A DNA stretch of 8,360 nt from Moraxellaceae bacterium. Lineage in GTDB: Bacteria > Pseudomonadota > Gammaproteobacteria > Pseudomonadales > Moraxellaceae. The stretch lies in NCBI GenBank assembly GCA_030146505.1, contig JASLCO010000091.1:1-8360 (forward strand), given 5' to 3'. The position numbers and the translations under genes are program-made. The notes under the pieces were generated by a model that was not told where the DNA came from, did not search any database, and saw only the letters and a list, made by a program, of their open reading frames with translations. Positions 1 to 6,507 of this stretch are shown piece after piece. Position 1 is the first letter of the stretch, and every line of letters begins with the position of its first letter.

Positions 1-1
1 G

Positions 2-142
2 GTGGCCGCCATCGGAAGCTGTCTCAAGGCGGGTACGAATTGCGGCTCCTGCCAGCCCGAGCTGAAACAGATTCTGGCCAGCTGTGCGCTGGCGACAGGA
101 GGAGAAGGCGAAGCGAAGGTGGTGGAAAAAAACTTTGCCTGA
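2..142 (+). CDS. nasA: Assimilatory nitrate reductase, C-terminal end (partial)
   Basis: Only the last 46 codons and the TGA stop are in the window; the gene begins before base 1. The visible peptide carries the motif KAGTNCGSCQPEL (fragment residues 9-21), with a CxxC pair at C14 and C17. This is the second half of a BFD-like [2Fe-2S] domain (Fer2_BFD family). Many assimilatory molybdopterin nitrate reductases (NasA) end with exactly this kind of domain, which helps pass electrons to the Mo-bisMGD site that reduces nitrate to nitrite in the cytoplasm. The position just upstream of nirBD on the same strand supports that reading, because NirBD consumes the nitrite. The last 15 or so residues are a charged, poorly conserved tail. 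The catalytic domains are not visible, so another protein with a terminal BFD segment cannot be fully excluded. Confidence 0.7.
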   Translation: MAAIGSCLKAGTNCGSCQPELKQILASCALATGGEGEAKVVEKNFA

Positions 143-170
143 CAATGCCGGCTTCGGCATGTGGCAGGCA
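136..170 (+). other. Nested intercistronic hairpin across the nasA stop codon
   Basis: The outer stem TGCCTG (136-141) pairs with CAGGCA (165-170). The inner stem ATGCCG (145-150) pairs with CGGCAT (155-160) around the loop GCTT. A small internal loop (142-144 against 161-164) separates the stems. The structure contains the TGA stop (140-142). No T-run follows (GTTTGCG), so it is not a standard intrinsic terminator. It could protect the upstream mRNA 3' end, mark a processing site or cause partial attenuation. It lacks the paired hexanucleotide-loop stems expected of an ANTAR antitermination target. The pairing is seen in the sequence; any function is inference. Confidence 0.5.
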
Positions 171-177
171 GTTTGCG
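162..177 (+). promoter_or_regulatory. Candidate sigma-54 (-24/-12) promoter for nirBD
   Basis: TGGCAGGCAGTTTGCG matches the RpoN consensus TGGCACG-N4-TTGCW at 10 of the 12 defined positions. The invariant GG (163-164) and GC (175-176) have the required 12-base offset. Transcription would start near base 188, giving a leader of about 74 bases before the chosen nirB ATG at 262. Sigma-54 with NtrC is a known regulator of nitrate/nitrite assimilation genes in Klebsiella and Pseudomonas. I did not find an obvious NtrC palindrome in the 160 bases upstream, though enhancers can lie further away. The -24 part overlaps the right arm of the 136-170 hairpin. Confidence 0.55.
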
Positions 178-251
178 GGGCCTGGGGCAAGCCTGAAGCG
201 GATTTTTATGTAGGTCATGAAACGCAATTCGTGTGCAGGATTGGCAGAAGC

Positions 252-257
252 GGAGGT
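252..257 (+). promoter_or_regulatory. Ribosome binding site that decides the nirB start
   Basis: GGAGGT lies 4 bases before the ATG at 262, a strong though slightly close Shine-Dalgarno match. The other in-frame ATG, at 217, has only a poor purine stretch before it and would add 15 residues that do not resemble NirB. The site therefore favours 262. Confidence 0.65.
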
Positions 258-261
258 GGAT

Positions 262-2829
262 ATGAGCGCAGCAGTACCGGGTATTTCACGGAAAAAGTCC
301 CGCATCGTCGTTGTCGGCAATGGCATGGTCGGCCACAAATTCCTGGAAGCCATGGCAGACCGCGGTGGCCACGATGTGTTTGAAATCGTCGTGCTCTGCG
401 AAGAACCGCGTGCGGCCTACGACCGCGTCTACCTCTCTGCCTATTTCTCCGGCAAGACTGCCGAAGATCTTTCTCTCGTGCAGGGCGATTTCTTCAACGA
501 AAAAAATATCGCCATCCATCTCAATACCAAAGCCACTGCCATCGACAAGGCCGCCAAGACTGTCACCACCGCCGCCGGAGAAACCATTGCCTATGACAAG
601 CTGGTGCTGGCCACCGGTTCCTTCCCCTTCGTGCCGCCGGTGCCCGGCCATGACCGCGAAGAATGCCTCGTCTACCGCACCATAGAAGACCTGGAAGCCA
701 TCAAGGCCGGTGCTGCCAAATCCAGGGTTGGCGTGGTGGTCGGTGGTGGCCTGCTCGGTCTGGAAGCTGCCAAGGCCCTGCGTGATCTCGGCCTCGAAAC
801 CCATGTGGTGGAATTCGCCCCGCGTCTGATGGCGGTGCAGCTGGATGATGGCGGCGCCAAGGTACTGCGTCGCAAGATCGAAGCCCTGGGCGTGAAGGTG
901 CACACTGAAAAGAACACCAAGGAAATCGTGGATGGCGAAACCCATCGCCATGTCATGAATTTCGCCTGTGGCAACAAGCTGGAAACCGACCTGATCCTTT
1001 TCTCCGCCGGTATTCGTCCGCGTGACGAGCTGGGCCGTCAGGCCGGTCTGGAAATGGGCCAGCGCGGCGGCATCGTGGTGAACAACAACTGCCAGACTTC
1101 CGATGCCGATATTTACGCCATCGGTGAAGTCGCGCTCTGGAGCGGCCGCATTTATGGCCTGGTCGCGCCCGGCTATGACATGGCCCGTGTGGCGGCCGAT
1201 CACATCACGGTGAGCGGTGCCAGTGAATTCAAGGGCGCCGACATGTCCACCAAGCTGAAACTGATGGGCGTGGATGTGGGCTCCATAGGCGATGCCATGG
1301 GTTCCACCCCCGGTGCGCAGAGCTATTTCTATATCGACGAGAAAAACGAGATCTACAAGAAGATCGTCGTCTCCAATGATGGCAAGCATCTGCTGGGCGC
1401 GGTCATGGTGGGCGATGTCGATGCCTATGGCACGCTCCTGCAGTTCATGCTCAACAGGATGGAGCTGCCGGAACATCCCGATGCGCTCATCCTGCCTTCG
1501 CGTGACGGTTCTGCTGCAGTCGGCATAGGCGCAGATGCCCTGCCCATGACAGCGCAGATCTGTTCCTGCAATAACGTCAGCAAAGCCGATATCTGTGCCG
1601 CCATCGACAGCGGCGTGACCGAGCTTGGCGAAATGAAGTCCTGCACCAAGGCAGCCACAAGCTGCGGCGGATGCTCGGCGCTGGTTGGCCAGGTGCTGAA
1701 TGCCGAGCTGAAAAAGCGCGGCGTGGAAGTGAAAAAGGATCTTTGCGAGCACTTCCCCTACTCGCGCCAGGAAATGTTCCACCTCATCAAGGTGGGCAAT
1801 ATCCGTTCCTTCGATGACATGATTGCCAGACACGGCAAGGGCGATGGTTGCGATATCTGCAAGCCCACCGTTGGCTCCATCCTGGCCTCCACCTGGAATG
1901 ACTACATCCTCAAGAACGAGCATGCTGGCTTGCAGGACACCAATGATTACTTCATGGCCAATATGCAGAAGGACGGCACCTACTCCGTCGTTCCGCGCAT
2001 GGCAGGTGGTGAAGTCACCCCCGAAGGCCTGATTGCCGTCGGCACTGTGGCCAGGAAATACGGCCTTTACACCAAGATCACCGGTGGCCAGCGTGTCGAT
2101 TTGTTCGGCGCCCAGCTGCACGAGCTGCCGGAAATCTGGCGCGAGCTGATCGATGCCGGCTTTGAAACCGGTCATGCCTACGGCAAGTCCCTGCGTACGG
2201 TGAAATCCTGCGTGGGTTCTACATGGTGCCGTTACGGCGTGCAGGATTCCGTTGGTCTCGCCATCGATCTGGAGAACCGCTACAAGGGCCTGCGCTCGCC
2301 GCACAAGATCAAGTTCGCGGTTTCGGGGTGCACGCGTGAGTGTGCGGAAGCCCAGGGCAAGGATGTGGGCGTGATCGCCACCGAAAAAGGCTGGAATCTT
2401 TATGTTTGTGGCAACGGCGGCATGAAGCCGCGTCATGCCGAATTGCTGGCCGGTGATATCGATACCGAAACGCTGGTTCGTTACGTGGACCGTTTCCTCA
2501 TGTTCTATGTGCGCACGGCTGACCGCCTGCAGCGCACCAGCGTCTGGCGCGACAATATGGAAGGCGGCCTGGATTACCTGAAGGACGTGGTCATCAATGA
2601 TTCCCTGGGGATTGCCGCTGAGCTGGAGGCTGACATGGCCCATGTGGTCAGCACCTACCAGTGCGAGTGGAAGACCACGGTCAATGATCCGGAAAAGCTG
2701 AAGCGCTTCCGTCATTTCGTGAACAGCGACAAGACCGATGACAACGTGGTTTTCGTGCAGGAGCGTGGCCAGGCCCGTCCGGCCACGCCGGCGGAAAAGC
2801 AGGGTCGTATCGAATTGCTGGCCATGTGA
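262..2829 (+). CDS. nirB: Nitrite reductase [NAD(P)H] large subunit
   Basis: This is the catalytic subunit of the cytoplasmic siroheme enzyme that reduces nitrite to ammonium by six electrons using NADH. From the ATG at 262 it has 855 residues, close to E. coli NirB (847). Domains in order are: an FAD-binding Rossmann motif GNGMVG (about residues 19-24); an NAD-binding motif GGGLLGLEAA (161-170); a second FAD contact around DADIYAIGE (281-289); a BFD-like [2Fe-2S] domain with cysteines at 434, 436, 468 and 471; a CxxC at 531/534; and a C-terminal sulfite/nitrite reductase module. In that module, Cys650-x5-Cys656 and Cys690-x3-Cys694 are the expected [4Fe-4S]/siroheme ligands. All key residues are present. 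An in-frame ATG at 217 would extend the protein by 15 residues, but the GGAGGT before 262 is far better. nirD follows after 29 bases, so the two are cotranscribed; a sigma-54-like promoter lies at 162-177. Confidence 0.97.
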   Translation: MSAAVPGISRKKSRIVVVGNGMVGHKFLEAMADRGGHDVFEIVVLCEEPRAAYDRVYLSAYFSGKTAEDLSLVQGDFFNEKNIAIHLNTKATAIDKAAKTVTTAAGETIAYDKLVLATGSFPFVPPVPGHDREECLVYRTIEDLEAIKAGAAKSRVGVVVGGGLLGLEAAKALRDLGLETHVVEFAPRLMAVQLDDGGAKVLRRKIEALGVKVHTEKNTKEIVDGETHRHVMNFACGNKLETDLILFSAGIRPRDELGRQAGLEMGQRGGIVVNNNCQTSDADIYAIGEVALWSGRIYGLVAPGYDMARVAADHITVSGASEFKGADMSTKLKLMGVDVGSIGDAMGSTPGAQSYFYIDEKNEIYKKIVVSNDGKHLLGAVMVGDVDAYGTLLQFMLNRMELPEHPDALILPSRDGSAAVGIGADALPMTAQICSCNNVSKADICAAIDSGVTELGEMKSCTKAATSCGGCSALVGQVLNAELKKRGVEVKKDLCEHFPYSRQEMFHLIKVGNIRSFDDMIARHGKGDGCDICKPTVGSILASTWNDYILKNEHAGLQDTNDYFMANMQKDGTYSVVPRMAGGEVTPEGLIAVGTVARKYGLYTKITGGQRVDLFGAQLHELPEIWRELIDAGFETGHAYGKSLRTVKSCVGSTWCRYGVQDSVGLAIDLENRYKGLRSPHKIKFAVSGCTRECAEAQGKDVGVIATEKGWNLYVCGNGGMKPRHAELLAGDIDTETLVRYVDRFLMFYVRTADRLQRTSVWRDNMEGGLDYLKDVVINDSLGIAAELEADMAHVVSTYQCEWKTTVNDPEKLKRFRHFVNSDKTDDNVVFVQERGQARPATPAEKQGRIELLAM

Positions 2830-2844
2830 GCCAGGATATCCGAC

Positions 2845-2851
2845 AAAGGAG
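2845..2851 (+). promoter_or_regulatory. Ribosome binding site of nirD
   Basis: AAAGGAG ends 7 bases before the ATG at 2859, near-ideal spacing. It selects this start over the in-frame ATG at 2826, which overlaps the end of nirB and would add 11 residues without a ribosome binding site. Confidence 0.75.
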
Positions 2852-2858
2852 AAATGCC

Positions 2859-3209
2859 ATGAATGCAAAAAGCAATCTTGCCGAAATGATGCGGGCTGTT
2901 GATGTTTGCCGGCTTTCGGAACTACAGGCTGGCGTGGGCGTGGCGGCGCTGGTCAATGGCCAGCAGGTGGCCTTGTTCCGCCTGCGCAACGACGCTATTT
3001 ATGCCATCGGAAATTACGATCCGTTTTCCGGCGCCAATGTGATTTCACGCGGCCTCACCGGTGATCTCAATGGCTGCAAGGTGGTGGCCTCTCCGCTCTA
3101 CAAGCAACATTTCGATCTGGCTACCGGACAGTGCCTTGAGGACGAGGCAGTGCAATTGCCGGTCTATGCCGTTCAGGTCAGGGGTGACCGGATCAGCGTG
3201 CTGGCCTGA
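2859..3209 (+). CDS. nirD: Nitrite reductase [NAD(P)H] small subunit
   Basis: NirD is the small partner of NirB, needed for assembly or activity of the siroheme NADH:nitrite reductase. The predicted protein has 116 residues (E. coli NirD has 108) and a Rieske-like beta fold. Conserved family blocks are visible: VALFRLRND-AIYAIGNYDPF (about residues 37-55), VISRGL (60-65), VASPLYKQHFDL (77-88) and the C-terminal YAVQVRGDRI. The paired Cys-x-His and Cys-x2-His cluster ligands of true Rieske proteins are absent. This is normal for NirD and means the domain probably holds no iron-sulfur cluster. The start was chosen for the AAAGGAG at 2845-2851. It lies 29 bases behind nirB and is the last gene of the operon, ahead of the terminator at 3232-3256. 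Confidence 0.93.
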   Translation: MNAKSNLAEMMRAVDVCRLSELQAGVGVAALVNGQQVALFRLRNDAIYAIGNYDPFSGANVISRGLTGDLNGCKVVASPLYKQHFDLATGQCLEDEAVQLPVYAVQVRGDRISVLA

Positions 3210-3231
3210 CGCAGATTCTGTCCCTGAGACT

Positions 3232-3256
3232 GGCCGCGCTTGCGCGGCCTTTTTTT
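3232..3256 (+). terminator. Rho-independent terminator of the nas/nir operon
   Basis: GGCCGCG (3232-3238) and CGCGGCC (3243-3249) form a perfect GC-rich stem around the loop CTTG, followed by seven T (3250-3256). It starts 22 bases after the nirD stop. The T-run exists only for plus-strand transcription. For the opposing rlpA transcript the hairpin is followed by AGTCTC, so it is unlikely to be an efficient intrinsic terminator in that direction. Confidence 0.93.
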
Positions 3257-3260
3257 GCGC

Positions 3261-4172
3261 TCAGCGCTTGATGACGAGAGGTGTGCCGAGGTCGCGGTCG
3301 CGCAGTATGGCGGCGACTTTGTCGGCATCTTCGCGGGTGAAGAAGGGGCCGACCTGCACACGGTGCACGCCGTCGCCCTGCGCGATCTGCACCGGCGCGT
3401 ATACGAGATCGAGAATGCGTGCCTGCAGGGCGGTGGCATTGCCGATCACACCGAAGGCACCTATCTGCACATAGAACTGCGGGTCGCTGCTGGCCATGTC
3501 GGGCTTGGCCGGCTCTTCGGGTTTTCCATTCTTGCCCAGCCTGCGCTGGAATTCGTCGGGATCTATGGCCTCTATGCGCACGGTGGCCGTGCCGCTCTTG
3601 AGATAGTCCAGTCGTGCGGCGGCGGCATAGGACAAATCCATGATGCGTTCGGAATGGAAGGGGCCGCGATCATTCACTTTCACGATCACGCTTTTGTCAT
3701 TGGCGAGATTGGTGACGCGCACATAGGTGGGCAGCGGCAGGTTGCGATGCGCGGCCGTCATTTTGTACATATCGTATTTTTCGCCGCTGGAGGTACGCAG
3801 GCCGTGGAATTTGGTGCCGTACCAGGAGGCTTTGCCAGTCTGCGTGAAGCCCTTGGCGGTGGGCATGATCTTGTAGGTTTCGCCCAGTACGGTGTAGGGG
3901 CTCTTGTTGCCGTATTTTGACAAGGGCTCGTCCACGGGTTCGGCATCCGGCACCTGGCTCACATCGGGCGGGGCATCCGGGTAGGCGTCCCTGATGCGAT
4001 TGAACTCGTCACTGCCGAAGGCCGGCATGTCGGCCGGATTCTGGGGCACGGGTTTTGTCTGCGGCGGCAGGCGCGTGATGGGGTTGGTCTTTTTCGGTGG
4101 TGCCGAGCTGCAGGCAGCAAGGAAAAGCAGAGAGGCCAGTACCGATCCCATGCGTTTGTTCACGCTTTTCAT
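3261..4172 (-). CDS. rlpA: Septal ring lytic transglycosylase RlpA (lipoprotein, SPOR domain)
   Basis: RlpA is an outer-membrane lipoprotein that, in Pseudomonas aeruginosa, cleaves stem-peptide-free (denuded) glycan strands at the division septum. The 303-residue protein starts with a lipoprotein signal, LFLAAC, giving lipidation at Cys21. A proline-rich linker (about 22-85) follows, then the conserved stretch around YGNKSPY (87-93). The double-psi beta-barrel catalytic domain (about 110-205) has ASWYGTKFHG, the probable catalytic Glu131 in SSGEKYD and Asp168 in VNDRGPF. The C-terminal SPOR domain (about 231-303, FYVQIGAF to the end) binds denuded septal peptidoglycan. The ATG at 4172 is preceded by AAGGA with a 10-base spacer. 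Met8 (4151) would also give a workable signal peptide but has no ribosome binding site. It is the last gene of the mrdA-rodA-mltB-rlpA cluster, 79 bases after mltB, and converges on nirD. Confidence 0.95.
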   Translation of the reverse strand: MKSVNKRMGSVLASLLFLAACSSAPPKKTNPITRLPPQTKPVPQNPADMPAFGSDEFNRIRDAYPDAPPDVSQVPDAEPVDEPLSKYGNKSPYTVLGETYKIMPTAKGFTQTGKASWYGTKFHGLRTSSGEKYDMYKMTAAHRNLPLPTYVRVTNLANDKSVIVKVNDRGPFHSERIMDLSYAAAARLDYLKSGTATVRIEAIDPDEFQRRLGKNGKPEEPAKPDMASSDPQFYVQIGAFGVIGNATALQARILDLVYAPVQIAQGDGVHRVQVGPFFTREDADKVAAILRDRDLGTPLVIKR

Positions 4173-4182
4173 CCCGCAAGCA

Positions 4183-4187
4183 TCCTT
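4183..4187 (-). promoter_or_regulatory. Ribosome binding site of rlpA, next to the REPIN
   Basis: AAGGA on the minus strand lies 10 bases before the rlpA ATG at 4172. Only three bases separate it from the edge of the REP doublet at 4191, so folding of that repeat in the mRNA could affect ribosome access. An out-of-frame ATG starts at 4183 directly inside this site. Confidence 0.5.
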
Positions 4188-4190
4188 TTT

Positions 4191-4246
4191 GTAGGTGCGA
4201 ATTCATTCGCACGCGGTGGTCTTTGTACGAATGAATTCGCACCTGC
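4191..4246. repeat. REP doublet in inverted orientation (REPIN-like)
   Basis: Copy 1 (plus strand, 4191-4212) is GTAG followed by the stem GTGCGAAT, loop TC and stem ATTCGCAC, a perfect 8-bp palindrome. Copy 2 (minus strand, 4246-4225) is GCAG followed by the same palindrome with one change (TTCGTAC at its end). The copies match at 20 of 22 positions and face each other across 12 bases, so they can also pair into one long hairpin. A GTAG-type tetranucleotide before an imperfect palindrome is the hallmark of REP sequences mobilised by RAYT (TnpA-REP) transposases in Pseudomonas and relatives. The unit fills most of the 79-base mltB-rlpA gap. No RAYT gene is in the window. Confidence 0.8.
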
Positions 4247-4251
4247 AGGGG

Positions 4252-5280
4252 TCATTGCAGGGGAACGGCACCTGACTGCAGCTGGGCGATGCGCGCGGCT
4301 TTCAGTTCCTGGCTGAGCTGGAAAGCGGCCATGGCATAGAGAATGCTGCGGTTGTATTTGGTGATGACGTAGAAATTGTTGAAGGCCAGCCAGAATTCGC
4401 CGCCGTTGTCGCCCTGCAGACGTATGGCGGTGGCGGGCATGACGGCCAGATAGCTGCCGCTTTCACGCGGGATCAGGCCCTTCCTGGCAATCTCGCCCAG
4501 AGTGCTGTCGGTTTTCAGGTCCTTGATGTTGATGATGCCGTCGTAGTCCTGGTTGATGATGCGCGCGCGCGTGGCCACGACCTCGCCGGTCTTCCAGCCA
4601 TTGGCCTTGAAGTAGTTGGCCACGGAGCCTATGGCATCCACCGGATTGTTGATGAGATCGCGCTTGCCATCACCGTCAAAGTCCACGGCCAGCGTGCGCC
4701 AGCTTGAAGGCATGAATTGCGGGAAGCCCATGGCGCCGGCATAGGAACCGTAGGTGGCCAGTGGGTCCAGCCCGTTTTCCCTGGCGAGAATGAGGAACTC
4801 CCGCAGCTCCTTGCGGAAAAAGGGCGCGCGCGGCGGATAGTCGAAGCCCAGCGTCGCCAGTGCATCCAGCACGCGGCTCCGGCCCTTGTTGCCGCCGTAT
4901 TTGGTTTCCACGCCGATGATGGCGACGATCATTTCCGGAGGCACGCCATACGTCTTTTCTGCGCGTGCCAGCACGTCGGCATATTGCTGCCAGAAATCCA
5001 GCCCTTTCTGCACGCGGTCGGGATTCAGGAAATTGGGCCGGTAATCCTTCCATTCCTTGGTGGCTTCGGCAGGACGGGCGATGGCTTTCAGCGTGCTGTC
5101 GTCGCGCGCCACATTGGCAAACAGGGCCTGCAGCTCGCCGGGGGCGTACACCTGCTCCTTTTCCAGTTGCGCGGCCACGGCTTCGAATTCCTCGTAGCGC
5201 AGGAAATCGCCGGCAGCATGCACTGCCGGTGCGTTCATGCAGGCAAGGCCGAAGAGGAGACAGCTCAGGGATTTCATCAT
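4252..5280 (-). CDS. mltB: Lytic murein transglycosylase B
   Basis: MltB cleaves the MurNAc-GlcNAc bond of peptidoglycan, leaving 1,6-anhydro-MurNAc ends. The 342-residue protein has the SLT family 3 (GH103) layout. Visible are the catalytic Glu125 in IIGVETKYGG, the substrate-groove block GSYAGAMGFPQFMPSSW (178-194), the EF-hand-like calcium loop DFDGDGKRDL (200-209) as in E. coli Slt35, and the late block NRSILYAMAAFQLSQEL (310-326). The N-terminus is a signal peptide, but its type is unclear. GLAC (11-14) is a poor lipobox because position -3 is Gly, while AVHA|AGD near residue 22 looks like a signal peptidase I site, so the enzyme may be soluble in the periplasm. AAAGGAA at 5286-5292 precedes tandem ATGs at 5280 and 5277; either could start the protein. 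It sits 81 bases after rodA. Confidence 0.95.
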   Translation of the reverse strand: MMKSLSCLLFGLACMNAPAVHAAGDFLRYEEFEAVAAQLEKEQVYAPGELQALFANVARDDSTLKAIARPAEATKEWKDYRPNFLNPDRVQKGLDFWQQYADVLARAEKTYGVPPEMIVAIIGVETKYGGNKGRSRVLDALATLGFDYPPRAPFFRKELREFLILARENGLDPLATYGSYAGAMGFPQFMPSSWRTLAVDFDGDGKRDLINNPVDAIGSVANYFKANGWKTGEVVATRARIINQDYDGIINIKDLKTDSTLGEIARKGLIPRESGSYLAVMPATAIRLQGDNGGEFWLAFNNFYVITKYNRSILYAMAAFQLSQELKAARIAQLQSGAVPLQ

Positions 5281-5321
5281 GGCAATTCCTTTCTTTGCGG
5301 CATGTGCATCAGGCCCTTCTG

Positions 5322-5346
5322 CCCTCGGGAGCAGTGCCTGCGAGGG
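5322..5346. other. Weak inverted repeat in the rodA-mltB gap
   Basis: CCCTCG (5322-5327) and CGAGGG (5341-5346) can pair as a 6-bp stem around a 13-base loop. It lies in the 81 bases between the rodA stop and the mltB start. No T-run follows on the minus strand, so it is not an intrinsic terminator. It may be chance or a minor mRNA structure. Confidence 0.25.
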
Positions 5347-5361
5347 AAGAGGGGATTGGCC

Positions 5362-6507
5362 CTAGCCTATGAGTTTCTTGTGCGTCTGTATGGACATGAG
5401 CACGCCGAAGCCGGACATCAGCGTGATGATGGCGGTGCCGCCGTAGCTCACGAAGGGCAGGGGCACGCCCACCACCGGCAGGATGCCGCTCACCATGCCG
5501 GCGTTGACGGTGACGTAGACAAAAAACGACAGCGTGATGGCGCCGGCGAGCAGGCGCGAATAGCTGTCCTGCGCGGTGGAAGAGATATAGAGGCCACGGC
5601 CGATGATGACGAGGTAGAGCGTGAGCAGGATCAGCACGCCGATGAGGCCGAATTCCTCCGAATAGGCCGCGATGATGAAATCGGTGTGGCCTTCCGGCAG
5701 GAATTCCAGATGGGATTGCGAGCCGTGCAGCCAGCCCTTGCCGATGATGCCGCCTGAGCCGATGGCGGTTTTCGACTGGATGATGTTCCAGCCCGTGCCC
5801 AGGGGATCGGATTCCGGATCGATCAGCGTGAGCACGCGCTGGCGCTGGTAGTCGTGCAGGAAGCCCCAGGCCACGGGAATGAGCGCGCCCAGCAGTGCCA
5901 CGAAGCTGCCTATCATCCACCAGGGCAGGCCGGAGAGGAAAAGCACGAAGAGCCCACTGGCGGAAACGAGGATGGCGGTGCCGAGGTCGGGCTGTTCGGC
6001 GATCAGCGCCGCCGGCACGCCGATCAGCGCCAGCGAGGTCAGCACCACCACGAAGGAGGGAGGCAGCACGCGTCCGGCCAGGAACCAGGCCAGCATCATG
6101 GGCATGGCCAGCTTCATGAATTCCGAAGGTTGCACGCTGCCCACACCGGGAATGGAGAGCCAGCGCTGCGCCCCCATGCGCACGTCGCCGAACAGCATCA
6201 CGGCCAGCAGCAGCATCACGCCAAGGCCGAAGAACCACGGCGACAGCGTCTGGTAGGTGCGCGGCGGAATCTGCGCCAGCACGAACAGCGTGCCGAGGCC
6301 GATGCCGAAGCTCATGATCTGCTTCAGCGTCATGTCGAGATGGCGGCCGGAGGCGGAATACAACTCGAACAGGCCCACGGCGCAGGTGAGCAGCAGCACC
6401 AGCAGCAATACCGGGTCCAGGTGCAGCAGGCGCCAGGGATCGAACTTGCGCTTGAACTGGGTGCCGTCACGCGGGCTGTGGCGGAGGAAGCGGTCTTGCG
6501 TGCTCAT
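5362..6507 (-). CDS. rodA: Rod shape-determining peptidoglycan glycosyltransferase RodA (SEDS)
   Basis: RodA is the SEDS-family polymerase that links lipid II into glycan strands during side-wall elongation, working with PBP2 in the inner membrane. The 381-residue protein has a hydrophilic N-terminal tail of about 30 residues, then about ten hydrophobic segments. Family hallmarks are QPSEFMKLA (126-134), EQPDLGTAIL (171-180), HDYQRQRV (218-225), IDPESDPLGTGWNIIQSK (229-246), EFLPEGHTDF (268-277) with the essential Asp276 (E. coli Asp262), and the SEDS signature from NAGMVSGILPVVGVPLPF to SYGG (335-357). Its ATG at 6507 overlaps the mrdA stop in an ATGA arrangement, which points to translational coupling and matched output of the two partners. 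A GGAG inside mrdA lies 10 bases upstream. The close match to E. coli RodA and the pairing with PBP2 favour RodA over FtsW. Confidence 0.97.
   Translation of the reverse strand: MSTQDRFLRHSPRDGTQFKRKFDPWRLLHLDPVLLLVLLLTCAVGLFELYSASGRHLDMTLKQIMSFGIGLGTLFVLAQIPPRTYQTLSPWFFGLGVMLLLAVMLFGDVRMGAQRWLSIPGVGSVQPSEFMKLAMPMMLAWFLAGRVLPPSFVVVLTSLALIGVPAALIAEQPDLGTAILVSASGLFVLFLSGLPWWMIGSFVALLGALIPVAWGFLHDYQRQRVLTLIDPESDPLGTGWNIIQSKTAIGSGGIIGKGWLHGSQSHLEFLPEGHTDFIIAAYSEEFGLIGVLILLTLYLVIIGRGLYISSTAQDSYSRLLAGAITLSFFVYVTVNAGMVSGILPVVGVPLPFVSYGGTAIITLMSGFGVLMSIQTHKKLIG

Noticed and set aside
136..180. Reading the nasA-nirB hairpin as an intrinsic terminator or an ANTAR (NasR/NasT) antitermination leader
   Set aside because: There is no T-run after the stem, and there are no paired stems with hexanucleotide loops, so neither class fits.
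217..261. A 15-residue N-terminal extension of NirB from the ATG at 217
   Set aside because: It lacks a good ribosome binding site and does not resemble NirB N-termini, while GGAGGT precedes the ATG at 262.
286..2868. An open minus-strand frame of 860 codons antisense to almost all of nirB
   Set aside because: Its codons are in exact register with the nirB codons, so it stays open simply because nirB avoids TTA, CTA and TCA, which are rare codons in GC-rich genomes. The translation is low in complexity (rich in His, Gly, Ala), matches no family I know and has no credible ribosome binding site.
2859..3209. NirD as a cluster-bearing Rieske ferredoxin
   Set aside because: The Cys/His ligand pairs are absent. 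This is the usual state of NirD and not a sign of decay.
3240..3920. An open plus-strand frame of 226 codons antisense to rlpA
   Set aside because: It is a codon-register shadow of rlpA, and its start lies inside the nir terminator hairpin.
4717..5757. An open plus-strand frame of 346 codons across mltB and rodA
   Set aside because: It is in register with the codons of both opposing genes and crosses the gap between them by chance. It has no recognisable domain.
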